From NCBI RefSeq assembly GCF_001704635.1, contig NZ_MAXF01000013.1, positions 106,066 to 170,065 of the forward strand: a DNA stretch of 64,000 nucleotides, written 5' to 3'. A model generated the notes under the pieces. That model had not been told where the DNA came from. It was given only the letters and a program-made list of their open reading frames with translations, and did no database searches. The translations under genes and the position numbers were made by a program. Below are positions 24,401-34,090 of this stretch, in pieces. The stretch comes from Streptomyces sparsogenes (lineage in GTDB: Bacteria > Actinomycetota > Actinomycetes > Streptomycetales > Streptomycetaceae). Numbering within the stretch: position 1 is the stretch's first letter; each line of letters starts with the position of its first letter.

Positions 24401-25858
24401 TCAGCCGCGGGGGCGCTGGCGGCGCCAGGGGCCGGTGATGGCGAGCATGATGCCCGGGGTCTGGATGTTGGCGTACAGGGTGTGGCCGTCGGGCGAGAAG
24501 CAGACGCCGGTGAACTCGCTGTACTCCGGCTCCTCCTTCGTGCCGATGTTCAGCTCGTTGCGCGCGATCGGGTAGGTGCGGCCGTCGTCCGTGGCGCCGA
24601 AGAGGTGCTGGACGCCCTCGCCGTCCTCGGCGATGACCAGGCCGCCGTAGGGCGAGACGGTGATGTTGTCGGGGCCGTCGAAGGCGCCGTCCTCGGCCGG
24701 GTCGGGGTTGACGCCCAGCAGCACCTTGAGGGTGAGGGTGCGCCGCTTCGGGTCGTAGAACCAGACCTGGCCGTCGTGCGCCACCGGGCTTTCCTCGCGG
24801 GCGTACGAGGAGACGATGTACGCGCCCCCGTCGCCCCACCACATGCCCTCCAGCTTGCGCGCGCGGGTGACCTGGCCGGCGGTGAACTGCTTGCGCACGG
24901 AGACCGTCTTGGCGTCGCGGTCGGGCACGTCCACCCAGTCGACGCCGTAGACCGTGCCGGTCCTGGTGGCGCGCGAGAGGTCGTCGACGAAGTTGCCGCC
25001 GGCGTCGAAGCACTTGGGGGCCTGGAGCACACCCGCGTCGTCGGCGAGCGTGCGCAGCCTGCCCCGGCCGTGCTCGAAGCCGCGCGGCGGCACCCAGCGG
25101 TAGAAGAGGCCGTTCGGGCCGGAGGCGTCCTCGGTCAGGTAGAGGTGGCCGCGCTTGGGGTCGACGACGACGGCCTCGTGGGCGTAGCGGCCCAGCGCCT
25201 TGATCGGCTTCGGGTCGCGGTTGGCCCGGCGGTCCAGCGGGTCGACCTCGAAGACGTAGCCGTGGTCCTTGGTCATGCCGTTCTTCCCGGCCTTGTCCTC
25301 GGTCTCCTCGCAGGTGAGCCAGGTGCCCCAGGGGGTGCTGCCGCCCGCGCAGTTGGTGGAGGTGCCGGCGATGCCCACCCACTCGGTGACGTGGTCGCCG
25401 TGCTTGGAGACCTCGACGACGGTGCAGCCGCCGGAGGCCGCCGGGTCGTAGACCAGGCCCTCGATGAGCGGCACGGGGTGCGGCCAGTCGGCCCGCGGGC
25501 CCTTCAGCTCGTGGTTGTTGACGAGCAGCGTGGCGCCGCGGGTGCCCCGGAAGGTGGCGGTGCCGTCGTGGTTGGAGGGGGTGGACTCGCCCGACTCCAG
25601 CTTGGTCTGGCCGGTGCGGGTGATGACCCGGTAGCTGAATCCGGCGGGCAGAGCGAGGATGCCCTTCGGGTCCGCGACGAGCGGGCCGTAGCCGAGCCGG
25701 GAGCCGCCGTGCCGGGCCGCGTCCGTGGCCTCGGCCTCGGTCGGCTCGGCGGCGAGCGCGCCGGGGGCGGTGGCGAGCACCCCGGCGCTGCCGACGAGGG
25801 CGACCCCGGCCCCGGTGTACGCGGAACTCTTCGCGAAGTCTCTGCGGGTGAGCGGCAT
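24401..25858 (-). CDS. PhoX-type (DUF839) secreted phosphatase-like protein
   Basis: A 485-residue protein. It has a twin-arginine signal (MPLTRRDFAKSSAYTGAGVA, cleavage likely after GALAAEP) and the DUF839 core: LLVNNHELKG, GTWLTCEETEDKAG, GRYAHEAVVVDPKRGHLYLT, EDASGPNGLFYRW, NITVSPYGGLVIAEDGEGVQ, TGVCFSPDGHTLYANIQTPG. PhoX enzymes are Ca/Fe-dependent alkaline phosphatases in which Glu and Cys residues bind metal. No pho-box was identified upstream, so phosphate control is not shown. Monocistronic. Confidence 0.88.
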   Translation of the reverse strand: MPLTRRDFAKSSAYTGAGVALVGSAGVLATAPGALAAEPTEAEATDAARHGGSRLGYGPLVADPKGILALPAGFSYRVITRTGQTKLESGESTPSNHDGTATFRGTRGATLLVNNHELKGPRADWPHPVPLIEGLVYDPAASGGCTVVEVSKHGDHVTEWVGIAGTSTNCAGGSTPWGTWLTCEETEDKAGKNGMTKDHGYVFEVDPLDRRANRDPKPIKALGRYAHEAVVVDPKRGHLYLTEDASGPNGLFYRWVPPRGFEHGRGRLRTLADDAGVLQAPKCFDAGGNFVDDLSRATRTGTVYGVDWVDVPDRDAKTVSVRKQFTAGQVTRARKLEGMWWGDGGAYIVSSYAREESPVAHDGQVWFYDPKRRTLTLKVLLGVNPDPAEDGAFDGPDNITVSPYGGLVIAEDGEGVQHLFGATDDGRTYPIARNELNIGTKEEPEYSEFTGVCFSPDGHTLYANIQTPGIMLAITGPWRRQRPRG

Positions 25859-26035
25859 CTTTCATCTCCTGAATGGCCAGATCTGTCCACCGACTGCGGG
25901 CCTACGCTCCCGCTCCTGACCGAACAGCAGTTGAACTGGACGCGACATCGAAGGACCGATTGGCGCCGTCGGTCTGAACCTCTGGCGCCGTCCTCCGGGC
26001 CGGTGACCACCGCGGCCATCGCCCCCGCGGAGGTG

Positions 26036-27547
26036 TCAGGCGCGCGAACGCGCCTTGAAAGCCGCCTTCCGCGCCTGCTTCGCGGCCTTCTTGTCCGGGT
26101 GCAGCCGCCCCATCGCCTCCAGCACCTCGGCGGTCGCCGGGTGGTCCACCCGCCACGCCGAGTCGAAGAAGCTCCCCGACTGCTCGACCAGGCCGCGCAC
26201 CAGGTCCCGCAGTTCCGCGGAGTCGCCGTCCGCGGCGAGCTGGGCCGCGATGGTGTCCACCGTCAGCCAGAACACCATCTCCTCGGACGGCTCCGGGATG
26301 TCGGGCATGGCCCGCTCGGCCAGCCACACCCGGGCGAGGCCGCCGAGGTGCCGGTCGTCCAGCACCTCGCGCAGCGCGGGCTCGGCGGCGGCCCCGACCA
26401 GCGAGAGCGTCTGCTGGCAGGCCAGGCGGCGCAGGGGCGCGCCCGGGTCGTCGCCGCGGGCGGCGGCGAGCAGCTCGCGGGCGGCCTCGTCGGGCGTACG
26501 GCGGGCCAGCCACTGCTCGGCCTCGGCGCGCGCGGCCGGTTCCGGGTGTCCGGGCAGGGCGTCCAGCAGGACCTCGGCGCCCTTGCCTGCCAGGTCTCCG
26601 ACGGCCGGGGCGTCGATGCCGGCGTCGAGCATGCGGGTGCGTACGCCGAAGACGCCGAGCGGGGTGAGCCTGACCATGCCGTACCGGGAGAAGTCCTCCT
26701 CGTCGGGGCCGTGCGGCGACTCGGCGGTCTCGGGGAAGCGGCCCTCGCCGTCGACCTCCTCGATCAGCGCCTCGTCCACGGGCTGGTACTCCACCAGGCC
26801 GGTCGGCTCCAGCATCCGGAACTGGTCGTCGAGGCGGACCATCGCCTCGGAGATCTCTTCCAGGATGTCGTCGGTGGGCTCCTCCATGTCGTCGGGGACG
26901 ATCATGGCGGCGGCGAGGGCGGGCAGCGGCACGGCGCGGCCGGAGTCCTGCTCGTCCAGGGCGGTCAGCAGATACAGATTGCCCAGCACCCCGTCCAGGA
27001 AGTCGGCCTCCTCCTCGGGGTTCCAGTCGATCCCGTCGAGGTCCAGCTCGCCGTCGTCGCCGATCTGGTCGACGATCTCGGCGAGGTCGGGGGCCGCCGC
27101 GTCGGCGAGTACGGTCTCGAAGCCGCCGAGCCAGATGTCCAGGACGTCCCGCGGGCTGCCCTCGGTGATCAGCCGCAGCTCCTGGCCGGGGGTGGCCACG
27201 CCCGTGGTCTCCTCCCCGCCCGCGTCCCCGTCCCCGTCCGCCTCCTGACCGGCGGCCGCCTCCTCAGCGGGCTCCCGGACCTCGATCAGCCCGGTGTCGA
27301 CGGCCAGCTGCCAGGCCTCCGCCACATACCCCGGGCCCTCCTCCTCGGCCCCGAGCCCCAGGTGCTCGGCCGCCGCCCGCAGGTCGGGCTCGGTCAGCAC
27401 GCCGCCCGCGGCGACCGGCCTGCTCGGCCCGGCCCAGCGGGCGAGCCGGACCGCGCGGGCCAGCAGCGGGGCGGTGAGCGCGTCGCGGGCGAGTTCGGCC
27501 TCGGAGCGGAGCCGCACGGGCGGCATGGTGGGGCGGTCTCCGGGCAT
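26036..27547 (-). CDS. Large acidic protein of unknown function
   Basis: A 503-residue protein, rich in Glu/Asp/Ala. An N-terminal region (LLARAVRLARWAGPSRPVAA, LRAAAEHLGLGAEE) resembles winged-helix proteins of the plant- or SEC-C-associated type, with an acidic low-complexity insert (EEAAAGQEADGDGDAGGEE). The C-terminus ends in a basic Lys/Ala tail (KKAAKQARKAAFKARSRA). No catalytic motif is recognised. The start is uncertain: ATG at 27547 has GAGGAG about 12 bases upstream, and another ATG lies 21 bases inside. Appears monocistronic. Confidence 0.72.
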   Translation of the reverse strand: MPGDRPTMPPVRLRSEAELARDALTAPLLARAVRLARWAGPSRPVAAGGVLTEPDLRAAAEHLGLGAEEEGPGYVAEAWQLAVDTGLIEVREPAEEAAAGQEADGDGDAGGEETTGVATPGQELRLITEGSPRDVLDIWLGGFETVLADAAAPDLAEIVDQIGDDGELDLDGIDWNPEEEADFLDGVLGNLYLLTALDEQDSGRAVPLPALAAAMIVPDDMEEPTDDILEEISEAMVRLDDQFRMLEPTGLVEYQPVDEALIEEVDGEGRFPETAESPHGPDEEDFSRYGMVRLTPLGVFGVRTRMLDAGIDAPAVGDLAGKGAEVLLDALPGHPEPAARAEAEQWLARRTPDEAARELLAAARGDDPGAPLRRLACQQTLSLVGAAAEPALREVLDDRHLGGLARVWLAERAMPDIPEPSEEMVFWLTVDTIAAQLAADGDSAELRDLVRGLVEQSGSFFDSAWRVDHPATAEVLEAMGRLHPDKKAAKQARKAAFKARSRA

Positions 27548-27574
27548 CGGCGGAGTCAACTCCTCGGGAGCGGG

Positions 27575-27642
27575 ATGAAACGAATGAAGCGAATGAAGCG
27601 GATCAAGCTGGTGAGCGGACGAGACGGACGAGACGGATGAAC
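27575..27642. repeat. Two 9-bp tandem repeat tracts
   Basis: ATGAAACGA, ATGAAGCGA, ATGAAGCGG, ATCAAGCTG, then after a short gap CGGACGAGA, CGGACGAGA, CGGATGAAC. They lie just upstream of the 503-residue gene. The rest of the 440-bp gap to the nuclease gene has no gene; TTGACA at 27905-27910 may be the nuclease -35. Confidence 0.65.
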
Positions 27643-27987
27643 GAGAGGCACGGGGGTGGAGCGAGCCTGGAGGGCGCAGCGCCACGGGCGCGACCGGTCC
27701 CAGCCTAGACGGAAGGCGGGGCCGGTTTCGTCCCGATGTGGCGCCGAGGGCGCACCGGCCCGCTGTTTCGGCCATCGCCCCACGCTTTCGGCCACCGTCC
27801 CGGCGCCCGGCACCGGCGGCCGGCGCCGCGGCCGCCGGAGCGCGCCGGGTGCCCCACGGCGCTCCGGTTCACTCCCCCGACCCGGGCCGTACACCGGCCA
27901 TCCCTTGACAACGGCCCTGGCGAGGCAAGAAATTGACGCGCGTAGAGGCTTGTTCCCCCCTGGTCACTCCACATCGGAGGCAACACC

Positions 27988-29814
27988 ATGTCCCCACGCG
28001 CCGTGCGCGGGCCCGCCGCCGTCACCGCCGTCGTCGCCTCGGCCCTCGCGGCCGGGCTGCTCGCCGCCCCGCAGTCCGCGTCCGCCGCCGAGGTCCGGAT
28101 CCACGACATCCAGGGCAGCACCCGAATATCCCCGTTCGCGGGCACCCAGGTGTCCGAGGTGCCCGGCACGGTCACCGCGGTACGCGCCTTCGGCTCGTCC
28201 CGCGGCTTCTGGATCCAGGACCCGCGGCCCGACCGGGACCGGGCCACCAGCGAGGCGATCTTCGTCTTCACCGGTTCGAAAACCCCCTCGGTCGCCGTCG
28301 GGGACGCGGTGCGGGTCTCCGGGACGGTCAGCGAGTACTACCCGGGCGGCGCGGACGCCGGGCTGCAGTCGGTCACCGAGCTCACCAAGGCGACCTGGAC
28401 GGTCGAGTCCTCGGGCAACGAGCTGCCCGCCGCCTTCCCCCTCAAGCCCGCCACCGTCCCCGACCGCTACGCCCCCGACGCCGGGGGCGGCTCCATCGAG
28501 GGGCTGCGGCTGCGCCCGAACTCCTACGCCCTGGACCGCTACGAGTCGCTGGAGGGCATGCGCGTCTCGGTCGAGGACGCCCCGGTCGTCGGCGCGACCA
28601 CCCCGTACAACGAGCTGTGGGTCACCGCCGAGCCCGGCCACGCCCGGACCGCGCGCGGCGGCGCGCTCTACAGCTCCTACCGCGACCCCAACTCCGGCCG
28701 GGTCAAGGTGGCTTCCCTCATCCCGTTCGCCCAGCGCCCCTTCCCCGTCGCCGACGTGGGCGACGCGCTGACCGGCACCACCGCGGGGCCGCTGGACTAC
28801 GACAACTTCGGCGGTTACGAGATCCAGGCCACCACGCTCGGCTCCCTCGAGGACGGGAACCTGCCCCGGGAGACCACCCGCGCGCAGAAGGCCGACGAGC
28901 TGTCCATCGCCACGTACAACGTGGAGAACCTCTCCCCCAAGACCGCGCAGGCCAAGTTCGACCGGCTCGCCTCGGGTCTCGTGCACAACCTGGCCACGCC
29001 CGACATCGTCGCCCTGGAGGAGGTCCAGGACGACAACGGCCCGACGAACGACGCGGTCACCAGCGCCGGAGCCACGCTGAAGAAGCTCACCGACGCGATC
29101 AAGGCGGCCGGCGGCCCGGCGTACGAGTGGCGGCAGATCGACCCGGCCGACGACCAGGACGGCGGACAGCCGGGCGGCAACATCCGCGTCGCCTTCCTCT
29201 TCAACCCCGAGCGGGTCTCCTTCACCGATGTCGCGGGCGGCGACGCCACCACGCCGGTGCGGGTCACGGACAAGGACGGCGAGGCGGCGCTGTCGGCCTC
29301 CCCCGGCCGCATCGACCCCGGCAACCCGGTCTGGAAGGACAGCCGCAAGCCGCTGGTCGGGCAGTTCTCCTTCCGCGGCCGCCCGGTGTTCGTGATCGCC
29401 GACCACTTCAACTCCAAGGGCGGCGACCAGGGCCTGGACAGCCGCTTCCAGCCCCCGGCCCGCGGCTCGGAGGCCCAGCGCACCGGCCAGGCCCAGGCGG
29501 TCAACGCCTTCGCGAAGAAGCTGCTGGCCGTGGACGCGCGGGCCCGGGTGGTCGTCGCGGGCGACCTCAACGACTACCAGTTCTCGCCCGCCCTGGCCGA
29601 CCTCACCGCGGGCGGGGTGCTCACCGACCTGGTCACCGGGGCGCGGAAGGACGAGCGCTACGGCTACGTCTACAACGGCAACTCGCAGGTGCTCGACCAC
29701 ATCCTCACCAGCCGCGCGCTGCGCCGCCCGGACTACGACATCGTGCACGTCAACGCGGAGTTCGCGGACCAGTCGAGCGACCACGACCCGCAGGTCGTCC
29801 GGCTGAAGCCCTAA
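27988..29814 (+). CDS. Secreted endonuclease/exonuclease/phosphatase-family nuclease
   Basis: A 608-residue exported protein with a Sec-type signal peptide (residues 1-34, ending SASAAEV). An N-terminal OB-like/lamin-tail-like region is followed by the EEP catalytic domain: SIATYNVENL, PDIVALEEVQDDNG (catalytic Glu), ADHFNSKGGDQG, VVVAGDLNDYQ, VLDHILTS and SSDHDPQVVRL (terminal Asp-His). These are the metal-dependent DNase/phosphodiesterase motifs of bacterial extracellular nucleases. Role: degrading extracellular nucleic acid, perhaps for phosphate. GGAGG precedes the ATG. Confidence 0.9.
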   Translation: MSPRAVRGPAAVTAVVASALAAGLLAAPQSASAAEVRIHDIQGSTRISPFAGTQVSEVPGTVTAVRAFGSSRGFWIQDPRPDRDRATSEAIFVFTGSKTPSVAVGDAVRVSGTVSEYYPGGADAGLQSVTELTKATWTVESSGNELPAAFPLKPATVPDRYAPDAGGGSIEGLRLRPNSYALDRYESLEGMRVSVEDAPVVGATTPYNELWVTAEPGHARTARGGALYSSYRDPNSGRVKVASLIPFAQRPFPVADVGDALTGTTAGPLDYDNFGGYEIQATTLGSLEDGNLPRETTRAQKADELSIATYNVENLSPKTAQAKFDRLASGLVHNLATPDIVALEEVQDDNGPTNDAVTSAGATLKKLTDAIKAAGGPAYEWRQIDPADDQDGGQPGGNIRVAFLFNPERVSFTDVAGGDATTPVRVTDKDGEAALSASPGRIDPGNPVWKDSRKPLVGQFSFRGRPVFVIADHFNSKGGDQGLDSRFQPPARGSEAQRTGQAQAVNAFAKKLLAVDARARVVVAGDLNDYQFSPALADLTAGGVLTDLVTGARKDERYGYVYNGNSQVLDHILTSRALRRPDYDIVHVNAEFADQSSDHDPQVVRLKP

Positions 29815-29818
29815 CGCA

Positions 29819-29864
29819 CCGGCGCGGGCGGCCCCCGCCCGATGACCGGGGCCGCCCGCGCCGG
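29819..29864. terminator. Terminator after the nuclease gene
   Basis: A 17-bp perfect stem (arms CCGGCGCGGGCGGCCCC and GGGGCCGCCCGCGCCGG) with a 12-nt loop begins 5 bp after the nuclease stop; it also faces convergent dapD. Confidence 0.85.
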
Positions 29865-29874
29865 GCTCACTCGT

Positions 29875-29956
29875 TACGGCTCAGCTGTGGCTGTACGGCT
29901 CAGTTCTGGCCGTGCTCGCGGCGGTGCTTGTGGCGGTACGGATCAGTTGTGGCTGT
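29875..29956. repeat. Degenerate copies of the dapD 3' end
   Basis: TACGGCTCAGCTGTGGCTGT (29875), TACGGCTCAGTTCTGGCCGT (29894) and TACGGATCAGTTGTGGCTGT (29937) are three versions of one 20-bp unit. The last contains the dapD stop codon and final codons (minus strand). Confidence 0.8.
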
Positions 29957-30944
29957 GCAGCGCCTCGTTGAGCCCGCCCCACGAGCCGCTGCGCGGCAGC
30001 GCCTCGACGGTGCCGGTGGTGGAGTTGCGGCGGAAGAGCAGGTTGTTGACGCCGGACAGCTCCAGCGCCTTGGTGATCGTGCCGTCCGGCAGGGTGACCC
30101 GGGTGCCCGCGGTCACATACAGGCCCGCCTCCACGATGCAGTCGTCGCCGAGCGAGATCCCGATGCCCGCCTCGGCGCCGAGCAGGCAGCGCTCGCCGAG
30201 GGAGATCGTCTGCTTGCCGCCGCCCGACAGCGTGCCCATGATCGACGCCCCGCCGCCGATGTCCGAGCCGTCGCCCACCACGACACCCGCGCTGATCCGG
30301 CCCTCGACCATGGAGGTGCCCAGCGTCCCGGCGTTGAAGTTGACGAAGCCCTCGTGCATGACCGTGGTCCCCGAGGCCAGGTGGGCGCCGAGCCGGACCC
30401 GGTCGGCGTCGCCGATCCGCACCCCGGCGGGGATCACGTAGTCGGTCATCCGCGGGAACTTGTCCACGCTGGTCACCGACAGCTGCAGCCCCTCGGCGCG
30501 GGCCGCGAGGCGGGCCCGCTCGACCTGGTCGACGGGGACCGGGCCGAGCGAGGTCCAGGCCACATTGGCCAGCAGGCCGAACTGGCCGTCCAGGCTGAGG
30601 CCGTGCGGCTTGACGAGGCGGTGGCTGAGCAGGTGCAGCCGCAGGTAGACGTCGTGCGCGTCGAGCGGCTTGTCCTCCAGTGAGCCGATGACCGTACGGA
30701 CGGCCACGACCTCGACCCCGCGGCGCGGGTCCGGCCCGACGGCCTTCAGGACGGTGGCGCCCAGCAGCTCGGCGGCGCGCTCGTCGCTCAGCCGCTCGGT
30801 CCCGGCCGGGCCGGGCTCGGCGACCAGCTCGGGGGCCGGGAACCAGGTGTCGAGGACGGTGCCGTCCTCGGCGAGGGTGGCGAGGCCGGCGGCGGCTGCG
30901 CCGGTGGTGCTGGTGGTGCTGGTGGTGATGGCTGCGTCGGTCAT
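29943..30944 (-). CDS. dapD: 2,3,4,5-tetrahydropyridine-2,6-dicarboxylate N-succinyltransferase
   Basis: A 333-residue enzyme of lysine and diaminopimelate synthesis, transferring succinyl from succinyl-CoA to tetrahydrodipicolinate. The actinobacterial form is recognised by [60 protein letters not shown] and the left-handed beta-helix hexapeptides ([20 protein letters not shown]). It ends [14 protein letters not shown]. The N-terminus carries a Thr-rich TTSTTSTTG tract from GGT repeats. TAGCGT lies 6 nt before the ATG, so the transcript is probably leaderless. Confidence 0.95.
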   Translation of the reverse strand: MTDAAITTSTTSTTGAAAAGLATLAEDGTVLDTWFPAPELVAEPGPAGTERLSDERAAELLGATVLKAVGPDPRRGVEVVAVRTVIGSLEDKPLDAHDVYLRLHLLSHRLVKPHGLSLDGQFGLLANVAWTSLGPVPVDQVERARLAARAEGLQLSVTSVDKFPRMTDYVIPAGVRIGDADRVRLGAHLASGTTVMHEGFVNFNAGTLGTSMVEGRISAGVVVGDGSDIGGGASIMGTLSGGGKQTISLGERCLLGAEAGIGISLGDDCIVEAGLYVTAGTRVTLPDGTITKALELSGVNNLLFRRNSTTGTVEALPRSGSWGGLNEALHSHN

Positions 30945-30950
30945 GGTCAG

Positions 30951-30956
30951 ACGCTA
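30951..30956 (-). promoter_or_regulatory. Leaderless -10 box of dapD
   Basis: TAGCGT on the minus strand ends 6 nt before the dapD ATG and no ribosome site is present. A -35 at 17-18 bp is not convincing. Confidence 0.5.
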
Positions 30957-31057
30957 ACCGGAGGCGGGCCCGGGAGGCGAACCGGTCTCATCGGCCGGTC
31001 CCGCCGGCCCGATCCCGCCCGCCCCTCCGGCCTCCCCGCCCGGTCCGCCTCCCCCGG

Positions 31058-32143
31058 TCACCTCTGGCCGGCCCGGTCGACGACGGCGGTGCTCACCATC
31101 GCCTCGTTGACGAACAGCTGGCCCTTCTCGACCTTGAACTCGGCCGGTTTCCCGCCCTTGTCGGCCTCGGCCCGTTCCGGCCGGCTCGCCTCCTTGCCTT
31201 TGTCGGGGTAGGTGATCCGCTCGCCGCGACGCATGGTGAAGTCCGTGACCGCGACCTTCCGGTACCCCGCGTAGTCGAACGACACGGGGTCGAGCAGCAG
31301 CTCGTGCCGGTACAGGACGATGCCTGTGGGATTGGAGAAGGTCACGGCCATGGCATCGCGCCCGACCGCGTCCTTGACCAGGCCGTCGCTCACCTTCGTC
31401 CCCGGGATCTTCTCCAGCGCGCGATACAGCGCGGCCTGGGTGTCCGGAGGGATCAGCGGGGCGCTTCCGAGCAGTCCCCGCACCTCGGTGAAGTCGTGCT
31501 CCGCCTGGGTCGCCCCCTCCGAGTCCACGATCTTTTCCTTCCGCAGGGTCTTCAGCAGCTCGCCCGGATCGGTCGGCAGCGAGGACAACAGCCGGTACCA
31601 CTCCCGCGGGGTCCGCTCATCGCTGTCCGGATCGACGTCCTTGATCCGGAACTGCTTGTCCTCCTTGCTCAAGCCCGCCGACTTCCGGCCGTCGTAGCGG
31701 TACCAGCGCTCGGTGTAGACCAGCGCGCCGCGCTTCGTACCCACGCCCTCGATGCTCTCGGCCATCAGGCCCGGCCCGGTGGGCAGCTTCTCGCGCGCCG
31801 ACTCGGTGTAGATCCACTGGTGCGGACCCGGCTCGCGGACCTTGCTGTGCTCCTGGACCGTGTACGCGGCCTTCTCCATCACCCTGTCCAGTTTCGAAGA
31901 CCGCGGCGTCCCGGCCTGCACGCGGCCACCGGTAGCCGGCCCGAGCTGGGTGGCGACCAGCGCGGCGGCGACGACGACGGCGGCCACGCCGAGCGACGCG
32001 AGCCGCCAGTCGGCCCGCAGCCGCCGGACGCGGGTGCCGCGCGCGGCGGCGTCCAGCACGGTCTGCCGCCCGGGGGCCAGCCGGGCCCGGTCGGGGGTGG
32101 GCGCGTTCGCCCGGAAGTTACGCACGGCGGTGACCTCATCCAT
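31058..32143 (-). CDS. CU044_5270-type membrane-anchored protein, probable ECF anti-sigma partner
   Basis: A 361-residue protein. It has a cytoplasmic N-terminus (MDEVTAVRNFRANAPTPD), one transmembrane helix at about residues 48-67 (LASLGVAAVVVAAALVATQL) and an extracytoplasmic domain with WYRYDGRKSAG and LLSSLPTDPGELLKTLRKEK, the pattern of proteins encoded after ECF sigma factors in Streptomyces. Its ATG overlaps the sigma gene end by 8 bp (ATGGATGA), so expression is coupled. It has no zinc-binding HxxxCxxC motif, so binding to sigma is an inference from context. Confidence 0.82.
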   Translation of the reverse strand: MDEVTAVRNFRANAPTPDRARLAPGRQTVLDAAARGTRVRRLRADWRLASLGVAAVVVAAALVATQLGPATGGRVQAGTPRSSKLDRVMEKAAYTVQEHSKVREPGPHQWIYTESAREKLPTGPGLMAESIEGVGTKRGALVYTERWYRYDGRKSAGLSKEDKQFRIKDVDPDSDERTPREWYRLLSSLPTDPGELLKTLRKEKIVDSEGATQAEHDFTEVRGLLGSAPLIPPDTQAALYRALEKIPGTKVSDGLVKDAVGRDAMAVTFSNPTGIVLYRHELLLDPVSFDYAGYRKVAVTDFTMRRGERITYPDKGKEASRPERAEADKGGKPAEFKVEKGQLFVNEAMVSTAVVDRAGQR

Positions 32144-32753
32144 GGCAGACAGCCTCCTCCTGGACGTCATGTACGAGGGTGGGGTCGGCGCCGCCGAGCG
32201 CGGCGCGCACCTTGCGGCGGGCGCGGTTGAGCCGGGAGCGGACCGTGCCGAGCGGAATGCGCAGCGCGTCCGCGACCTCCTGGTAGCTCAGGTCCGCCCA
32301 GGCGATCAGCAGCAGGACGTGCCGGTCCCCGGCGGACAGCCCGGCGAGCGCGCCGGCCAGCGGCCCCTGCGCCGCCTGGGCGGCCACCCGGCTGTCGGCG
32401 CGGTCCACCCAGGACTCGGCGACCGGGTCGGTGCCGCCGCGGGCCAGGGCGCGCAGGGCCCGCACCTCGGAGCGGCGGTGCCTGCCGATGAGGTTCGCCG
32501 CTATGCCGTACAGCCAGGGGCGGGCGGCGGTCCGCGTCACGTCGTACCGGGACCTGGAGCGGAAGGCGATCAGAAAGGTCTCGGCCGTGATGTCGTCGGC
32601 GACACCGTCGCCGAGGCGGCGGGTGACATAGCGGTGTATGTCCGGCGCGTACCGGTCGTAGAGCCGCGCGAAGGCCTCCGGGTGATCCAGGGACCGGACG
32701 ATGAGCGCCGCGTCGTCGGACTCGGGTTGGTGCGGCGGTGGCGGGTCGGTCAC
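32136..32753 (-). CDS. ECF-family RNA polymerase sigma factor
   Basis: A 205-residue group 4 sigma factor. Region 2 is EAFARLYDRYAPDIHRYVTR and TAETFLIAFRSRSRYD; region 4 is LLIAWADLSYQEVADALRIP followed by GTVRSRLNRARRKVRAAL. A GTG start with GGAGA upstream is chosen; longer in-frame starts exist but extend into a repeat. It is coupled to the membrane protein downstream, the likely regulator of its activity. Target promoters are unknown. Confidence 0.9.
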   Translation of the reverse strand: MTDPPPPHQPESDDAALIVRSLDHPEAFARLYDRYAPDIHRYVTRRLGDGVADDITAETFLIAFRSRSRYDVTRTAARPWLYGIAANLIGRHRRSEVRALRALARGGTDPVAESWVDRADSRVAAQAAQGPLAGALAGLSAGDRHVLLLIAWADLSYQEVADALRIPLGTVRSRLNRARRKVRAALGGADPTLVHDVQEEAVCHG

Positions 32754-32816
32754 GGGTCTCCGTAGCTCCCCTCGGGGTCGGGTGTTCACCCGCTGTTCCC
32801 CGATGGGGCCGGACGG

Positions 32817-32857
32817 GTTCACGCCCCGGAATGACCGCCTCCGCCGATGAGCCGGGC
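32817..32857. repeat. Left 41-bp direct repeat: displaced copy of the tetR 3' end
   Basis: This 41-bp segment (begins GTTCACGCCCCGGA) matches 40498-40538 at 38 of 41 positions in the same orientation. At the right-hand site the sequence encodes the last residues of a TetR regulator (RIIGGSGHSGA and stop, minus strand). Here the same codons (RLIGGGGHSGA) are orphaned between the ECF sigma gene and lacI-type gene. Confidence 0.8.
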
Positions 32858-32880
32858 GGGGTACCGCGCCGGCGGGCGCC

Positions 32881-33978
32881 TCACTCCCCCGGCGCCCGCA
32901 GCGGCCGCACGCGCGCGGGCGCGGGACCGGTGGACTCGCGCGGGACATAGGCGGTGGGGAGGGTGTGCCTGCGCGGACGGGCCGTGGAGCCGTTGATGCG
33001 GCGGACCAGGATGTCGGCCGCCAGGCCGCCCAGTTCCTGCACCGGCTGGCTGACCACGCTCAGCCTCGGCCGGACGAGCGTGGCCCACTCGGCGTCGTCG
33101 AAGCCGATGACCGAGACGTCGCCGGGGATGTGGGCGTCCAGGTCGAGCAGTGCGTCGAGGGTTCCGAGCGTGGCCACGTTGTCGGTGGTGAACAGCGCGG
33201 TGGGCCGGTCGGGGGAGCTCATCAGCTCCAGTACGGCCGAGCGCGCCCAGGTCCGGTCGTATCCGGTGTGCCGGATCAGCTCCGCCCCGCGCGGGATACC
33301 GGCGGCCCGCAGGGCCTGCCGGTAGCCGGTGAGACGCTCGGTCGTGGTCCAGATGTCCGCCCCGGGCGCGAGCTGTGTGGCGTTCTCGTCGGGGGACGCC
33401 GAGGTGACCACCGCGATGCGGGTGTGCCCCGCCTCGGTGAACCGGGTCACCGCCGCCTTGGCGGCCCCGCGGTTGTCCACCACGACCGTGTCCAGCCCGG
33501 CGCCGCTCAGCGCGCGGTCCAGGAGGACGACGGGAATGCCCGCGGCGACGGCCTTGTCCAGGTGCTCGTGATCGGTCGCGGCGGGCGCCACGACCAGGCC
33601 GTCCACCCGCCGCTCGATGAACATCTGCACCGCGGACTTCTCCGTCTCGCCCTTCTCGTCGCTGTTGGCGAGGACGACGTGCAGGCCGGCCTTGGCCGCG
33701 ACGTCGGTGACGCCGCGCACCGCGCGGGCGAAGTAGGCGTTCTCCACGTCGGCGACGACCACGCCCAGCGTGTGGGTGCGTCCGCTGATCATGCTGCGGG
33801 CCACCGCGTTGGTGCTGTAGCCCAGTTCCGCGGCGGCGGCCAGCACCCGCTCCCGGGTGGCCGCGCTGGACGAGCCGTATCCGCCCAGGACCCGGGCGGC
33901 GGTGGCCTGTCCCACGCCGGCGTGCCGGGCGACGTCGGGGATGGTGACGCGGCGCGGCGGTGGTGGGGGATTCGGCAT
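32881..33978 (-). CDS. LacI-family regulator of the Amadori/opine-type catabolic operon
   Basis: A 365-residue LacI protein. The N-terminal helix-turn-helix is VTIPDVARHAGVGQATAARV, with hinge ELGYSTNAVARSMISGRTHT, and a periplasmic-binding-like core (GVVVADVENAYFARAVRGVT, DGLVVAPAATDHEHLD, VIGFDDAEWATLVRPRLSVV). ATG 33978 is preferred, as the domain begins close to it; an ATG 66 bases upstream would add an unusual extension. It diverges from the transporter operon with a LacI-type palindrome between them and should respond to the sugar-derived substrate. Confidence 0.9.
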   Translation of the reverse strand: MPNPPPPPRRVTIPDVARHAGVGQATAARVLGGYGSSSAATRERVLAAAAELGYSTNAVARSMISGRTHTLGVVVADVENAYFARAVRGVTDVAAKAGLHVVLANSDEKGETEKSAVQMFIERRVDGLVVAPAATDHEHLDKAVAAGIPVVLLDRALSGAGLDTVVVDNRGAAKAAVTRFTEAGHTRIAVVTSASPDENATQLAPGADIWTTTERLTGYRQALRAAGIPRGAELIRHTGYDRTWARSAVLELMSSPDRPTALFTTDNVATLGTLDALLDLDAHIPGDVSVIGFDDAEWATLVRPRLSVVSQPVQELGGLAADILVRRINGSTARPRRHTLPTAYVPRESTGPAPARVRPLRAPGE

Positions 33979-34090
33979 GGGCGATCTTTCGTAGGTGACG
34001 GCTCGGCGGACGCCGAGGAACCGGCCGATGAAATTCGAGGCCATTCAACCATTGACGGACGACGCGGGTCCGTGGGTAAGGTCTGGCTCG

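Noticed and set aside
24482..27640. A 1052-codon open frame on the plus strand across the phoX-like and 503-residue genes
   Set aside because: It is antisense to two well-supported genes, has no domain, and results from GC-rich codon bias leaving few stops.
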